From NCBI RefSeq assembly GCF_040907265.1, contig NZ_JBFOHP010000002.1:2814501-2878500 (forward strand): a stretch of DNA of 64,000 bases, written 5' to 3'. Numbering within the stretch: the stretch's first letter is position 1; every line of letters begins with the position of its first letter. Source of the stretch: Streptomyces sclerotialus. Lineage in GTDB: Bacteria > Actinomycetota > Actinomycetes > Streptomycetales > Streptomycetaceae. Below, piece after piece: positions 51,511 through 59,768 of this stretch. The notes beneath the pieces are model-generated. The model was not told where the DNA came from. It worked only from the letters and a program-made list of their open reading frames with translations, and did no database searches. Made by a program: the position numbers and the translations under genes.

Positions 51511-52707
51511 ATGAATCTGCGGGACGACGCCCGCGCCCTCTCCGGCGACCTCGTACAGCTGCGCCGTACGCTGCACCGCATCCCCGAGGTCGGCCTGGAC
51601 CTGCCGCGCACCCAGGAGACCGTGCTGACCGCGCTGGACGGCCTGCCGCTGGAGATCAGCACCGGGAGCGGCCTGAGCTCCGTCACGGCGGTGCTGCGCG
51701 GCGCGCAGCCGGGCCCCACGGTCCTGCTGCGCGGCGACATGGACGCGCTGCCCGTCACCGAGAAGACCGGCCTGGACTTCGCCGCCGACACCGGCCGGAT
51801 GCACGCCTGCGGCCACGACCTGCACACCTCGATGCTGGCTGGCGCCGCGAAGCTGCTCTCCGCGCACCGCGACCGCCTCGCGGGCGACGTGGTCTTCATG
51901 TTCCAGCCGGGTGAGGAGGGCTTCGACGGCGCAGGACAGATGCTGGCCGAAGGCGTACTGGACGCCTCCGGCACCCGCCCGGACGCCGCGTACGCCATCC
52001 ACGTGATGTCCGCGGGCCTGCGGAGCGGCGTCTTCGGGACCCGCGGCGGCCCGGCGCTCGCCGCGTCCAACGTGCTGAAGGTGACCGTCAACGGCGAGGG
52101 CGGCCACGGCTCGATGCCGCACCGCGCCAAGGACCCGGTACAGGCCGCCTGCGCCATGGTCACCGCGCTCCAGACGTGGATCACCCGCACCTTCAACGTC
52201 TTCGACCCGGTCGTGCTGACGGTGGGCACCTTCCACGCCGGCACCCAGCAGAATGTCATCCCGGACACCGCGACCTTCCACGCGACCGTCCGCAGCTTCT
52301 CGCCCCCCGCCCAGCGCAAGGTCAGGGAGGGCTCGGTCGAGGTCTGCCGGGGCATCGCGCAGGCGTACGGGGTCGAGGTGGACGCGGAGTTCGTCGAGCA
52401 GTACCCGGTGACCGTCAACGACCACGCCGAGGCGGACTTCGTGGCGCACACCGTACGGGAGGCGCTCGGCGAGGAGTTCTACGCGCCGCTGCCGCAGCCG
52501 CTGCACGGCTCGGAGGACTTCTCCCGGGTGATCGCCGAGGTGCCGGGCGCGATGCTGACGCTGGGCTCCCCGCCGCCCGGCGCCGACCCCGAGACCTCCC
52601 CCAACAACCACTCCCCGCTCGCGGTCTTCGACGACTCCGTCCTCGCGGACGGCGCCGCGGTCTACGCGGAACTGGCGGCCCGCCGCCTGGCGAAGGCAGC
52701 GGCCTGA
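51511..52707 (+). CDS. M20 family metal-dependent amidohydrolase
   Basis: A 398-residue hydrolase of the HipO/AmhX (M20D) type. The metal ligands are in LLRGDMDALPVTE (Asp), ACGHDLHTSMLAG (two His), QPGEEGFDGAGQM (Glu pair) and LHGSEDFSRV (His near the C-terminus). The dimerisation domain includes GGHGSMPHRAKDPV. It cleaves N-acyl amino acids or hippurate-like amides. The AAGGAG site sits six bases before ATG 51511. It is 83 bases behind the transporter gene and probably co-transcribed. Confidence 0.88.
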   Translation: MNLRDDARALSGDLVQLRRTLHRIPEVGLDLPRTQETVLTALDGLPLEISTGSGLSSVTAVLRGAQPGPTVLLRGDMDALPVTEKTGLDFAADTGRMHACGHDLHTSMLAGAAKLLSAHRDRLAGDVVFMFQPGEEGFDGAGQMLAEGVLDASGTRPDAAYAIHVMSAGLRSGVFGTRGGPALAASNVLKVTVNGEGGHGSMPHRAKDPVQAACAMVTALQTWITRTFNVFDPVVLTVGTFHAGTQQNVIPDTATFHATVRSFSPPAQRKVREGSVEVCRGIAQAYGVEVDAEFVEQYPVTVNDHAEADFVAHTVREALGEEFYAPLPQPLHGSEDFSRVIAEVPGAMLTLGSPPPGADPETSPNNHSPLAVFDDSVLADGAAVYAELAARRLAKAAA

Positions 52708-52838
52708 CGGTGCCCCTGAGCGGGCGGGCTGGGCCGTCCCCTGCGCGGTCCAGTCCACCGGCTCCACGGTGCGGTCGCGAGGTGCGATCGTGGTGCCGCG
52801 GCGGACATCATGGCCGGTTCCGTTTGCCCGTGGGGAAA

Positions 52839-52859
52839 AATGACACCGGCACTGTCATT
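52839..52859 (-). terminator. Inverted repeat with T-run, likely terminator of the BlaI-XRE-MmyB gene
   Basis: AATGACA (52839-52845) and TGTCATT (52853-52859) form a perfect 7-bp repeat with a seven-base spacer. Read on the minus strand it is followed by TTTTTCCCC, as in intrinsic terminators. The rest of 52708-52913 shows nothing else. Confidence 0.6.
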
Positions 52860-52913
52860 CATCAATGATGCGGCGTCGTTCGTCAGCCCCGGCCGGGGTG
52901 AAAACGCAGGCTC

Positions 52914-54155
52914 TCAGTCGGCCAGCATGAAGGTGCAGTGCTGGAGACTGCCACCGGGGTGCTCCTCGGTGACGAGTTGCACGGAGGTCGCACGGTTCGT
53001 GCGCTGGTCGAATATGGGACGGGGAGCGGTGCCCACCGCGATGTCCCCGTGTTCCCGGATGAAGTCGGGCACGCTCTGCAGTGCGCGCCAGATCTTCCTG
53101 CGGGCCATCAGCCGCGCCCTCATGCGGCGTACGTCGGGCCGGGCGGAGTGCTGCTTCCAGGTCGCGGCGAACTGGGCCAGCGCGACCATCAGCCAGTAGT
53201 CGTGGAAGTCCTGCCGGCTGCCGCTCCCGAGGACCTGGTACGCGTACGGGTGTTCCGTGATGTAGCCGAGCGTGCTCTGCGTCGGCATGGCCGTCGCGTG
53301 CCGCGGGACGTGCGCACCGGCCCGGAAGAAGTCGCGGAATGCCTGGTTGGTGAGGACGACCTCCCAGCCGAGGGTGTAGTAGACCTGCGGGTTGTACGGG
53401 TCGGCGTCGATCTGCCGCTGGTACACCGCCAGTTCCGGTGCCGGCTCCCCGGCCGGGTCCGGCGGCGGCTGGTGCCCCGCCAGCCGGTGGACGGTGGCCC
53501 GGGTCTCCGCACCGAACCGCAGCGGCCGGATCAACGCCGCCAGCCGGCCGGCGTCGAGGTCCGCCGGACGCGCCAGGCGCCGCCGGAGGGTCGCCGGATG
53601 CAGCCCCAGCTCCTCCCCCAGCTGTTTGCGGGTCATGCCGATGTCGCGGAGCTGCTGCTGAAGGATGTCGGCGAGCAGGCCGTTGCCGCCGTCGGAGTCC
53701 TCGGGGTACCGCTCCGCCGGTGCGGCGGGGCCCGCGACGTCGGAAGGGAGCCGTGCACGGGCGGTGCGCGGCACGGCGGCGTCCGGCGCGGCGAGGAGCC
53801 CGTCAGGGCCGCGTTCGGCCTCGGCGTCGAGGGCGCCGCGCTGCTCCTCGGTCAGTCCGGCGAGGAGCCGGGCCAGTGCCGGTGCCGAACAGCCGGTGGC
53901 CTCCCACGCCTCCCGCAGCACTCCCCCGGCGTACTCCGGGTGCGTCCGCGCGGGCCGGTAGCGCAGGGCCCTGCCGGCGCCCTCCCTGACCAGGAAACCC
54001 TTGGTGACCAACCGGTTCATCACGGTCTGCACCGTGGAGTAGGCCGGCGCGCGCCCCTGGCCCCGCAGCGTGGCCCGGACGGCTGGGATCGATGAAGGCG
54101 CCGCGTCCCAGAGGCACTGCATGATGGCCAGTTCCAGGGGGCCGAGGCGGTTCAT
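52914..54155 (-). CDS. Unusual regulator: BlaI-like winged helix + XRE HTH + MmyB-like ligand domain
   Basis: A 413-residue protein that seems to join two regulator families. Residues 1-75 read as a BlaI/MecI winged helix (LGPLELAIMQCLWDAAPSSI, YSTVQTVMNRLVTKGFLVRE), followed by LARLLAGLTEEQRGALDAEA, like the BlaI dimer region. After a linker, an XRE HTH is at about 180-235 (LRDIGMTRKQLGEELGLHPA). The last 160 residues resemble the MmyB-type ligand-binding domain (NPQVYYTLGWEVVLTNQAFRDFF region, then FAATWKQHSARPDVRRMRARL). There is no frameshift between the parts. ATG 54155 has no clear ribosome site. Targets are unknown; it is divergent from the nitrite reductase operon, 213 bases away. Confidence 0.75.
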   Translation of the reverse strand: MNRLGPLELAIMQCLWDAAPSSIPAVRATLRGQGRAPAYSTVQTVMNRLVTKGFLVREGAGRALRYRPARTHPEYAGGVLREAWEATGCSAPALARLLAGLTEEQRGALDAEAERGPDGLLAAPDAAVPRTARARLPSDVAGPAAPAERYPEDSDGGNGLLADILQQQLRDIGMTRKQLGEELGLHPATLRRRLARPADLDAGRLAALIRPLRFGAETRATVHRLAGHQPPPDPAGEPAPELAVYQRQIDADPYNPQVYYTLGWEVVLTNQAFRDFFRAGAHVPRHATAMPTQSTLGYITEHPYAYQVLGSGSRQDFHDYWLMVALAQFAATWKQHSARPDVRRMRARLMARRKIWRALQSVPDFIREHGDIAVGTAPRPIFDQRTNRATSVQLVTEEHPGGSLQHCTFMLAD

Positions 54156-54270
54156 GCAGGCAGCGTAATGGATAGGAAGGACGCCTTCCGCTACGTCCCG
54201 CTTCCCGGAGTCACAGCCCTGACCTGCGGCGACTGCCCATCTTCGGGGCGGCGGGCAGCGCGCCGCCAGG

Positions 54271-54301
54271 CTCCTCACACGGCACCCCGCCGTGTGAGGA
54301 G
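54271..54301. promoter_or_regulatory. 13-bp perfect inverted repeat upstream of nirB operon
   Basis: CTCCTCACACGGC (54271-54283), loop of five, then its complement (54289-54301), 67 bases before the flavoprotein ATG. It lies between divergent genes, so it is an operator or a 5'-leader hairpin and not a terminator. Confidence 0.6.
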
Positions 54302-54307
54302 AGCAGC

Positions 54308-54345
54308 GTTCCCCGAAGGAAACGACCGGGATGCGGACGGGTAAC
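54308..54345 (+). promoter_or_regulatory. Candidate GlnR box upstream of the nitrite reductase operon
   Basis: GTTCC-N6-GAAAC-N6-GATGC-N6-GTAAC, with 11-bp steps. GlnR boxes are built of GTNAC and GAAAC half-sites at 11-bp spacing; two half-sites fit well (GAAAC, GTAAC), GTTCC is one base off, and GATGC is poor. GlnR control of nirB is known in S. coelicolor. Confidence 0.45.
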
Positions 54346-54368
54346 AGCCGCCCCGCAGGCTTCTCGGC

Positions 54369-55628
54369 ATGACCTCGAAACAGCGCGTGGTGGTGATCGG
54401 CGGCGGGATGGCCGCCGCCCGGCTCGCGCGTCAGCTCGGCACCGGCGGCAGCCGGGGGGACGCCCGGTACGCGGTGACCGTGATCGGCGAGGAGCCGCAC
54501 GCACCGTACAACCGCGTCCTGCTCGCCGAGGTGCTGGCGGGCCGCTACGCCCCCGACGTGATCGCGCTGCCCGCGGTCCCCGGGGCGCGGTGGCTGAGCG
54601 GCGTACGGGCGGTCCGCGTCGACCGTGACGTGCGCCGGGTGCACTGCGACGACGGCCGCGCCGTCCCGTACGACGTCCTCGTCCTGGCCACCGGCTCCAA
54701 CCCCGTACTGCCCCCGCTGCGCGGCCTCTTCGCGCCCGGCGCCGGCGATCTCCCGCGCGGCGTCCACCCCTTCCGCACGCTGGACGACTGCCGGGCGCTG
54801 GCCGCCGCCGGGGGCCGCCGCGCGGTCGTCATCGGCGGCGGGCTGCTCGGCGTATCGGCCGCCCGGGCACTCGCCGAACGCGGCGCCCAGGTCGTCCTCG
54901 CCCACCAGGGCGAGCACGTGATGGAGCGCCAGCTGGACGCGGCGGCTGCCGGGCTGCTCACCGCCCACCTGACCGACCTCGGCGTCGAGGTGCACACCGA
55001 GTGCCGCGTCCGCGGCCTGCGCACCGCGGACGGCGCGGTCAGCGCGGTCGAACTGGCCGACGGGTACGCGCTCGACGCCGACCTGGTCGTCCTCGCCTGC
55101 GGGGTACGCCCCCGTACCGGCCTGGCCGCGGCCGCCGGGCTCACCGTGCGGCGCGGCATCGTCGTCGACGACGCGCTGCGCACCGACGACCCCCACGTCT
55201 TCGCGATCGGCGACTGCGCCGAGCACGACGGCGTGACGTACGGGCTGGCCGGGCCCGCGCTGGAGCAGGCCGACCTGCTGGCGGCGCGGCTGCTCGACGA
55301 CGCGGCGCGCGCCTACCGCGGTACGCGGGCGCTCACCCGGCTGACCCTGGGCGGTGCGGGCGCCGCGTCCGGCTCCGGCCCCGCCGCCGTCCTGGACCTC
55401 GCCGCCTTCGGCGAGACCGTCCCGGCCCCCGGCGACGACGTCATCCGGCTCAGTGACGCCACCCGCAGCGCGTACCGCCGCGTCGTGATCCGCGGGGACC
55501 GGCTGGTCGGCGGCATTCTCCTCGGCGATCTCGGCACCGTCGGCGCGCTCGCCCGTACCTGGGAGGGCGACGAACCACTGCCCGCCGCTCCCGTGCTCCA
55601 CCTGCTCACCAATGATGGAGGCCACTGA
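54369..55628 (+). CDS. FAD/NAD(P)-dependent oxidoreductase, nitrate/nitrite assimilation electron carrier
   Basis: A 419-residue flavoprotein like the N-terminal reductase module of NirB/NasB. FAD site VVVIGGGMAAARLARQLG (residues 7-24), VLVLATGSNPVLPPLRG, NAD site AVVIGGGLLGVSAARALA, and DPHVFAIGDCAEHDG. It would pass electrons from NAD(P)H toward NasA or NirB. Its stop is two bases before the nirB ATG, so the order flavoprotein-nirB-nirD is one operon. Candidate GlnR and hairpin sites lie upstream. Confidence 0.85.
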   Translation: MTSKQRVVVIGGGMAAARLARQLGTGGSRGDARYAVTVIGEEPHAPYNRVLLAEVLAGRYAPDVIALPAVPGARWLSGVRAVRVDRDVRRVHCDDGRAVPYDVLVLATGSNPVLPPLRGLFAPGAGDLPRGVHPFRTLDDCRALAAAGGRRAVVIGGGLLGVSAARALAERGAQVVLAHQGEHVMERQLDAAAAGLLTAHLTDLGVEVHTECRVRGLRTADGAVSAVELADGYALDADLVVLACGVRPRTGLAAAAGLTVRRGIVVDDALRTDDPHVFAIGDCAEHDGVTYGLAGPALEQADLLAARLLDDAARAYRGTRALTRLTLGGAGAASGSGPAAVLDLAAFGETVPAPGDDVIRLSDATRSAYRRVVIRGDRLVGGILLGDLGTVGALARTWEGDEPLPAAPVLHLLTNDGGH

Positions 55629-55630
55629 CC

Positions 55631-58231
55631 ATGACTGCCACTCCCACGATCGTGCTCATCGGCCATGGGATGGTCGGCCAGCGCTTCCTGGAGGCCCTCG
55701 CGGACCGCGGTGTCACCGGCTCCGCACGCGTCGTCGTCCTGTGCGAGGAGCCCCGCCCCGCGTACGACCGGGTCCAGCTGACCTCGTACTTCTCCGGCCG
55801 CAGCCCCGAGGACCTCTCCCTCGTCGAGGCGGACTTCATCGAGAAGCACGGCATCGAGCTGCGCCTCGGTGACCCGGCCGAGACCATCGACCGCGCCACC
55901 CGCACGGTGACCGCCCGCTCCGGCTTCACCGTCCGGTACGACCAGCTCGTCCTGGCCACCGGTTCCTACCCCTTCGTCCCGCCGGTCCCCGGCAAGGACA
56001 GCGAGGGCTGCTTCGTCTACCGGACGATCGAGGACCTGCTCGCCATCGAGGAGTACGCCAAGAACGTCTCCTCCGGCGCGGTGGTCGGCGGCGGCCTCCT
56101 CGGTCTGGAGGCGGCGGGCGCGCTCAAGGGCCTGGGCCTGGACACGCACGTCGTGGAGTTCGCGCCGCGGCTGATGCCCGTACAGGTCGACGAGGGCGGC
56201 GGCGAGGCGCTGCGCCGCACCATCGAGGACATGGGCGTCACCGTGCACACCGGCGTCGGCGGCAAGGAGATCACCGCGGGCGAGGACGGCGCGGTGACCG
56301 GCATGGAGCTGTCCGACGGCTCCCGCATCGACACCGACATGGTGATCTTCTCGGCCGGTGTCCGCCCCCGCGACCAGCTGGCCCGCGACTGCGGCCTGGA
56401 GGTCGGCGAGCGCGGCGGCATCGTCGTGGACGCCTCCTGCCGCACGGCGAACGACCCCGCCGTCTTCGCGATCGGCGAATGCGCCCTGGCCGCCGACGGC
56501 CGGGTCTACGGCCTGGTCGCCCCCGGTTACGAGATGGCCGAGACGGCAGCGGCCGCCATCGCCGACCCGAGCCGGGAACCCGCGGGTTTCACCGGCGCCG
56601 ACACCTCCACCAAGCTCAAGCTGCTCGGCGTGGACGTGGCGTCCTTCGGTGACGCGCACGGCACCACCGAGGGCTGCCTGGACGTGGTCTACGCCGACTC
56701 CCGCTCCGGCGTCTACAAGAAGCTCGTCATCGGCGCGGACGGCGCGCTGCTGGGCGGCGTGCTGGTCGGCGACGCCGAGGCGTACGGCACGCTCCGCCCG
56801 CTCACCGGTTCCGTGCCGCCGATCTCCCCCGAGCAGCTGGTCCTCCCCGCCGGAACCGGTGCCCCCGTCGCCCTCGGCCCGTCCGCCCTCCCGGACGAGG
56901 CAGTCATCTGCAACTGCCACAACGTCACCAAGGGCGCCATCCGCGCGGCCGTCACCGAGCACTCCTGCGGCACGGTCCCCGAGGTCAAGAAGTGCACCAA
57001 GGCCGGCACCGGCTGCGGCTCCTGCGTGAAGGCGCTGACCACCCTGGTCAACGACGAGCTGGAGGCGAGCGGCGTCACCGTCGACAAGGGCCTGTGCGGC
57101 TGCTTCCCGCACACCCGCGCCGAGCTGTACGAGGTCATCCGCACCCTGCGCCTCACCTCGTACGAGCAGCTCCTCGCCTCGCACGGCCGCCCGGAGGCCC
57201 GGGACGGCGACGGCTGCGAGGTCTGCAAGCCGACCGTCGGCTCGATCATCGCCTCGCTCGCGCCGACCCTCGGAGCCAGCGGTTACGTCCTGGACGGCGA
57301 GCAGGCGGCCCTCCAGGACACCAACGACCACTTCCTCGCCAACCTCCAGCGCAACGGCTCGTACTCGATCGTGCCGCGCATCCCCGGCGGCGAGATCACG
57401 CCCGAGAAGCTGATCGTCATCGGCGAGGTGGCCCGCGACTTCGGCCTCTACACGAAGATCACCGGCGGCCAGCGGATCGACCTGTTCGGCGCCCGCGTCG
57501 ATCAGCTCCCCCGCATCTGGGCCCGCCTGGTCGACGCCGGCTTCGAGTCCGGCCACGCGTACGGCAAGGCGCTGCGCACGGTGAAGTCCTGCGTCGGGCA
57601 GACCTGGTGCCGCTACGGCGTCCAGGACTCCGTCCGGATGGCCATCGACCTGGAGCTGCGCTACCGGGGCCTGCGCTCCCCGCACAAGCTCAAGTCCGCG
57701 GTCTCCGGCTGCGCCCGCGAGTGCGCCGAGGCCCGCGGCAAGGACTTCGGCGTCATCGCCACCTCCAACGGCTGGAACCTCTACGTCGGCGGCAACGGCG
57801 GCGCCGACCCGCGCCACGCCGACCTGCTCGCGCAGGACCTCTCCGACGCCGAACTGATCCGCCTGATCGACCGCTTCCTGATGTTCTACATCCGCACCGC
57901 GGACCGCCTGGAGCGCACCTCGGCCTGGCTGGAGCGCATCGAAGGCGGCCTGGACCACGTCCGCGACGTCGTCGTCCACGACTCCCTCGGCCTCTGCGCC
58001 GAGCTGGAGTCCCTGATGGCCGACCACGTGGCCCACTACCGCGACGAATGGGCGGAGACCCTCGACGACCCGGAGCGCCTGGCCCGCTTCGTCTCCTTCG
58101 TCAACGCGCCGGACGCGCCCGACCCGTCCGTCCGCTTCGTCCCCGAGCGGGACCAGATGAAGCCCGACCTGGACCTGCTGGCCGGCCCCACCCTCCCCGT
58201 CCGCACCCTCGAAGGGACCGTTTCCCGATGA
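55631..58231 (+). CDS. nirB: Nitrite reductase (NADH) large subunit
   Basis: An 866-residue siroheme- and Fe-S-dependent nitrite reductase that makes ammonium. In order: FAD/NAD module (IVLIGHGMVGQRFLEAL; AVVGGGLLGLEAAGAL; AVFAIGECALAADG), a BFD-like [2Fe-2S] domain (ICNCHNVTKGAIRAAV ... GTGCGSCVKAL, about residues 424-470), then the nitrite/sulfite reductase fold. The siroheme and [4Fe-4S] ligands are SCVGQTWCRYG (near 654) and SGCARECAEA (near 697). Size is normal for NirB. The stop overlaps the nirD ATG (ATGA). Confidence 0.95.
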   Translation: MTATPTIVLIGHGMVGQRFLEALADRGVTGSARVVVLCEEPRPAYDRVQLTSYFSGRSPEDLSLVEADFIEKHGIELRLGDPAETIDRATRTVTARSGFTVRYDQLVLATGSYPFVPPVPGKDSEGCFVYRTIEDLLAIEEYAKNVSSGAVVGGGLLGLEAAGALKGLGLDTHVVEFAPRLMPVQVDEGGGEALRRTIEDMGVTVHTGVGGKEITAGEDGAVTGMELSDGSRIDTDMVIFSAGVRPRDQLARDCGLEVGERGGIVVDASCRTANDPAVFAIGECALAADGRVYGLVAPGYEMAETAAAAIADPSREPAGFTGADTSTKLKLLGVDVASFGDAHGTTEGCLDVVYADSRSGVYKKLVIGADGALLGGVLVGDAEAYGTLRPLTGSVPPISPEQLVLPAGTGAPVALGPSALPDEAVICNCHNVTKGAIRAAVTEHSCGTVPEVKKCTKAGTGCGSCVKALTTLVNDELEASGVTVDKGLCGCFPHTRAELYEVIRTLRLTSYEQLLASHGRPEARDGDGCEVCKPTVGSIIASLAPTLGASGYVLDGEQAALQDTNDHFLANLQRNGSYSIVPRIPGGEITPEKLIVIGEVARDFGLYTKITGGQRIDLFGARVDQLPRIWARLVDAGFESGHAYGKALRTVKSCVGQTWCRYGVQDSVRMAIDLELRYRGLRSPHKLKSAVSGCARECAEARGKDFGVIATSNGWNLYVGGNGGADPRHADLLAQDLSDAELIRLIDRFLMFYIRTADRLERTSAWLERIEGGLDHVRDVVVHDSLGLCAELESLMADHVAHYRDEWAETLDDPERLARFVSFVNAPDAPDPSVRFVPERDQMKPDLDLLAGPTLPVRTLEGTVSR

Positions 58232-58604
58232 CCGAGACCCTCGACCGCCCGCTGACGACCGGCACCGTCGAACTGCGCACGGACCGCGGCTGGCTGGCCG
58301 TCTGCGCCCCCTCCGGGCTCGTCCCCGGCCGTGGTGTGGCCGTGCTCCTGCCCGACGGCGGACAGGCCGCCGTCTTCCTGGACCGCGCCGGCCGTACGTA
58401 CGCGATCGGCAACCGCGACCCGTTCACCGGCGCCTACGTCCTCTCCCGCGGCCTCACCGGCTCCGCCGACGGCCGCCCGTACGTGGCCTCCCCCTTCTGA
58501 AGCAGCGCTTCGACCTGGAGACGGGCACCTGCCTGGACGACACCACGGTGTCGGTCCCGGTCTACGAAACCCGCCTGACCCCGGAGGCCGCAGCCGCCGC
58601 CTGA
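58228..58604 (+). CDS. nirD: Nitrite reductase small subunit, frameshifted as read
   Basis: NirD is a Rieske-fold subunit without its own cluster. Residues 1-90 match it well (DRGWLAVCAPSGLVPGRGVA, FLDRAGRTYAIGNRDPFTGA, LTGSADGRPYVASPF), and then the frame stops at 58500. The expected rest of the domain is in another frame from 58497: LKQRFDLETGTCLDD and on to a TGA ending at 58604. The junction reads TTCTG where TTCCTG would keep one frame, so a single C is missing. With it restored the protein has about 125 residues, a normal NirD. It may be a real mutation or a base-calling error at a C/T run. Confidence 0.85.
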
Positions 58605-58820
58605 TCGGCTCCCCCGGCGGCCCGGCCCCCCCCTCGCCCGGCCGCCCCGCCCACCCGGCTGCCCCGCCCGCGCCTTCCCTGCCCTGCCCGGCGCGCGGCG
58701 GGGCGGTCGCGTACGGGGAGGGCGTGCCGGGAGACCCTTCGTCCGGCCCACGGGACGTACGTCGTACCCTGGCCCCGGCCGAGGAGCACCGTCGAGCAAC
58801 ACGCACCGAGGAGTCCAGAC

Positions 58821-59768
58821 ATGGCCCGCCGCTGGAGCACGTCCCACATTCCCGACCAGACCGGCCGGCTGGCCGTCGTCACCGGCGCCAACAGCGGCCT
58901 CGGCTACGTCACGGCCCGTGAGCTCGCCCGCCGCGGTGCGCGGGTGATCCTCGCCTGCCGCGACAAGGACCGCGGCGCCGCTGCCGCAGCGCAGCTGCAC
59001 GCCGAGGTCCCCGCCGCCGACTTCGAGCTGCGTACGCTGGACCTCGCCGACCTGGCCTCCGTCCGCGCCTTCGCCGCCGACCTGGCCCCGGACCGCCTCG
59101 ACCTGCTGATCAACAACGCCGGCGTGATGGCCCTCCCCCACCGCCGCACGGCCGACGGCTTCGAGATGCAGTTCGGCACCAACCACCTCGGCCACTTCGC
59201 GCTGACCGGCCTGCTCCTCCCGGCGCTGCTCGGCACGCCGGGCGCCCGCGTCGTCACGGTCTCCAGCGGCCTCCACGCCCTCGCCGACATCGACCTGACC
59301 GACCTCAACTACGAGCAGAACCGGTACCGCCGCTGGATCGCCTACGCCCGCTCCAAGTCGGCCAACCTGCTCTTCACGCACGAGCTGGCCACCCGCCTCG
59401 GCCGGGCCGGCGCTGACGTCCTGTCCGTGGCGGCGCACCCCGGCTACGCCGCCACCAACCTCCAGACGGCCGGCGTCCGCATGGAGGGCCGCGACCGCGC
59501 CGAACGCCTCGCCACCCTCGGCAACCGCGTCTTCGCCCAGCCCGCCGAGTCCGGCGCGCTGCCCACGCTGTGCGCGGCGACCGCACCGGGCATGCGCCCC
59601 GACGCGTTCCTCGGCCCCCAGGGCGGCCTCCGCGGCGCACCGGCCCCGTCGTTCCGCGCCCCCTGGACGAGGAACGACACCACGGCGGCGGCGCTCTGGA
59701 CCGCGTCGGAACAACTGACGGACGTGACCTACGACTTCACGCCTTCGACGCCGCCGAAGCAGGCCTGA
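58821..59768 (+). CDS. Short-chain dehydrogenase/reductase (retinol-dehydrogenase-like)
   Basis: A 315-residue SDR. NAD(P)-binding VVTGANSGLGYVTARELARR lies at residues 20-39, DLLINNAGVMALP follows, and the catalytic Ser and Tyr-x3-Lys are in VVTVSSGLHALAD and WIAYARSKSANLLF. The closest type by layout is the oxidoreductase/retinol-dehydrogenase-like classical SDR; the substrate is unknown. The 216-base spacer after nirD (58605-58820) is C-rich with no gene seen. Its 3' end overlaps the convergent FAD oxidoreductase gene by 32 bases. Confidence 0.9.
   Translation: MARRWSTSHIPDQTGRLAVVTGANSGLGYVTARELARRGARVILACRDKDRGAAAAAQLHAEVPAADFELRTLDLADLASVRAFAADLAPDRLDLLINNAGVMALPHRRTADGFEMQFGTNHLGHFALTGLLLPALLGTPGARVVTVSSGLHALADIDLTDLNYEQNRYRRWIAYARSKSANLLFTHELATRLGRAGADVLSVAAHPGYAATNLQTAGVRMEGRDRAERLATLGNRVFAQPAESGALPTLCAATAPGMRPDAFLGPQGGLRGAPAPSFRAPWTRNDTTAAALWTASEQLTDVTYDFTPSTPPKQA

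Noticed and set aside
52914..55625. A longer start for the BlaI-XRE-MmyB gene, reaching across the flavoprotein gene
   Set aside because: The upstream part is antisense to the clear flavoprotein gene; the BlaI-like domain begins right after ATG 54155.
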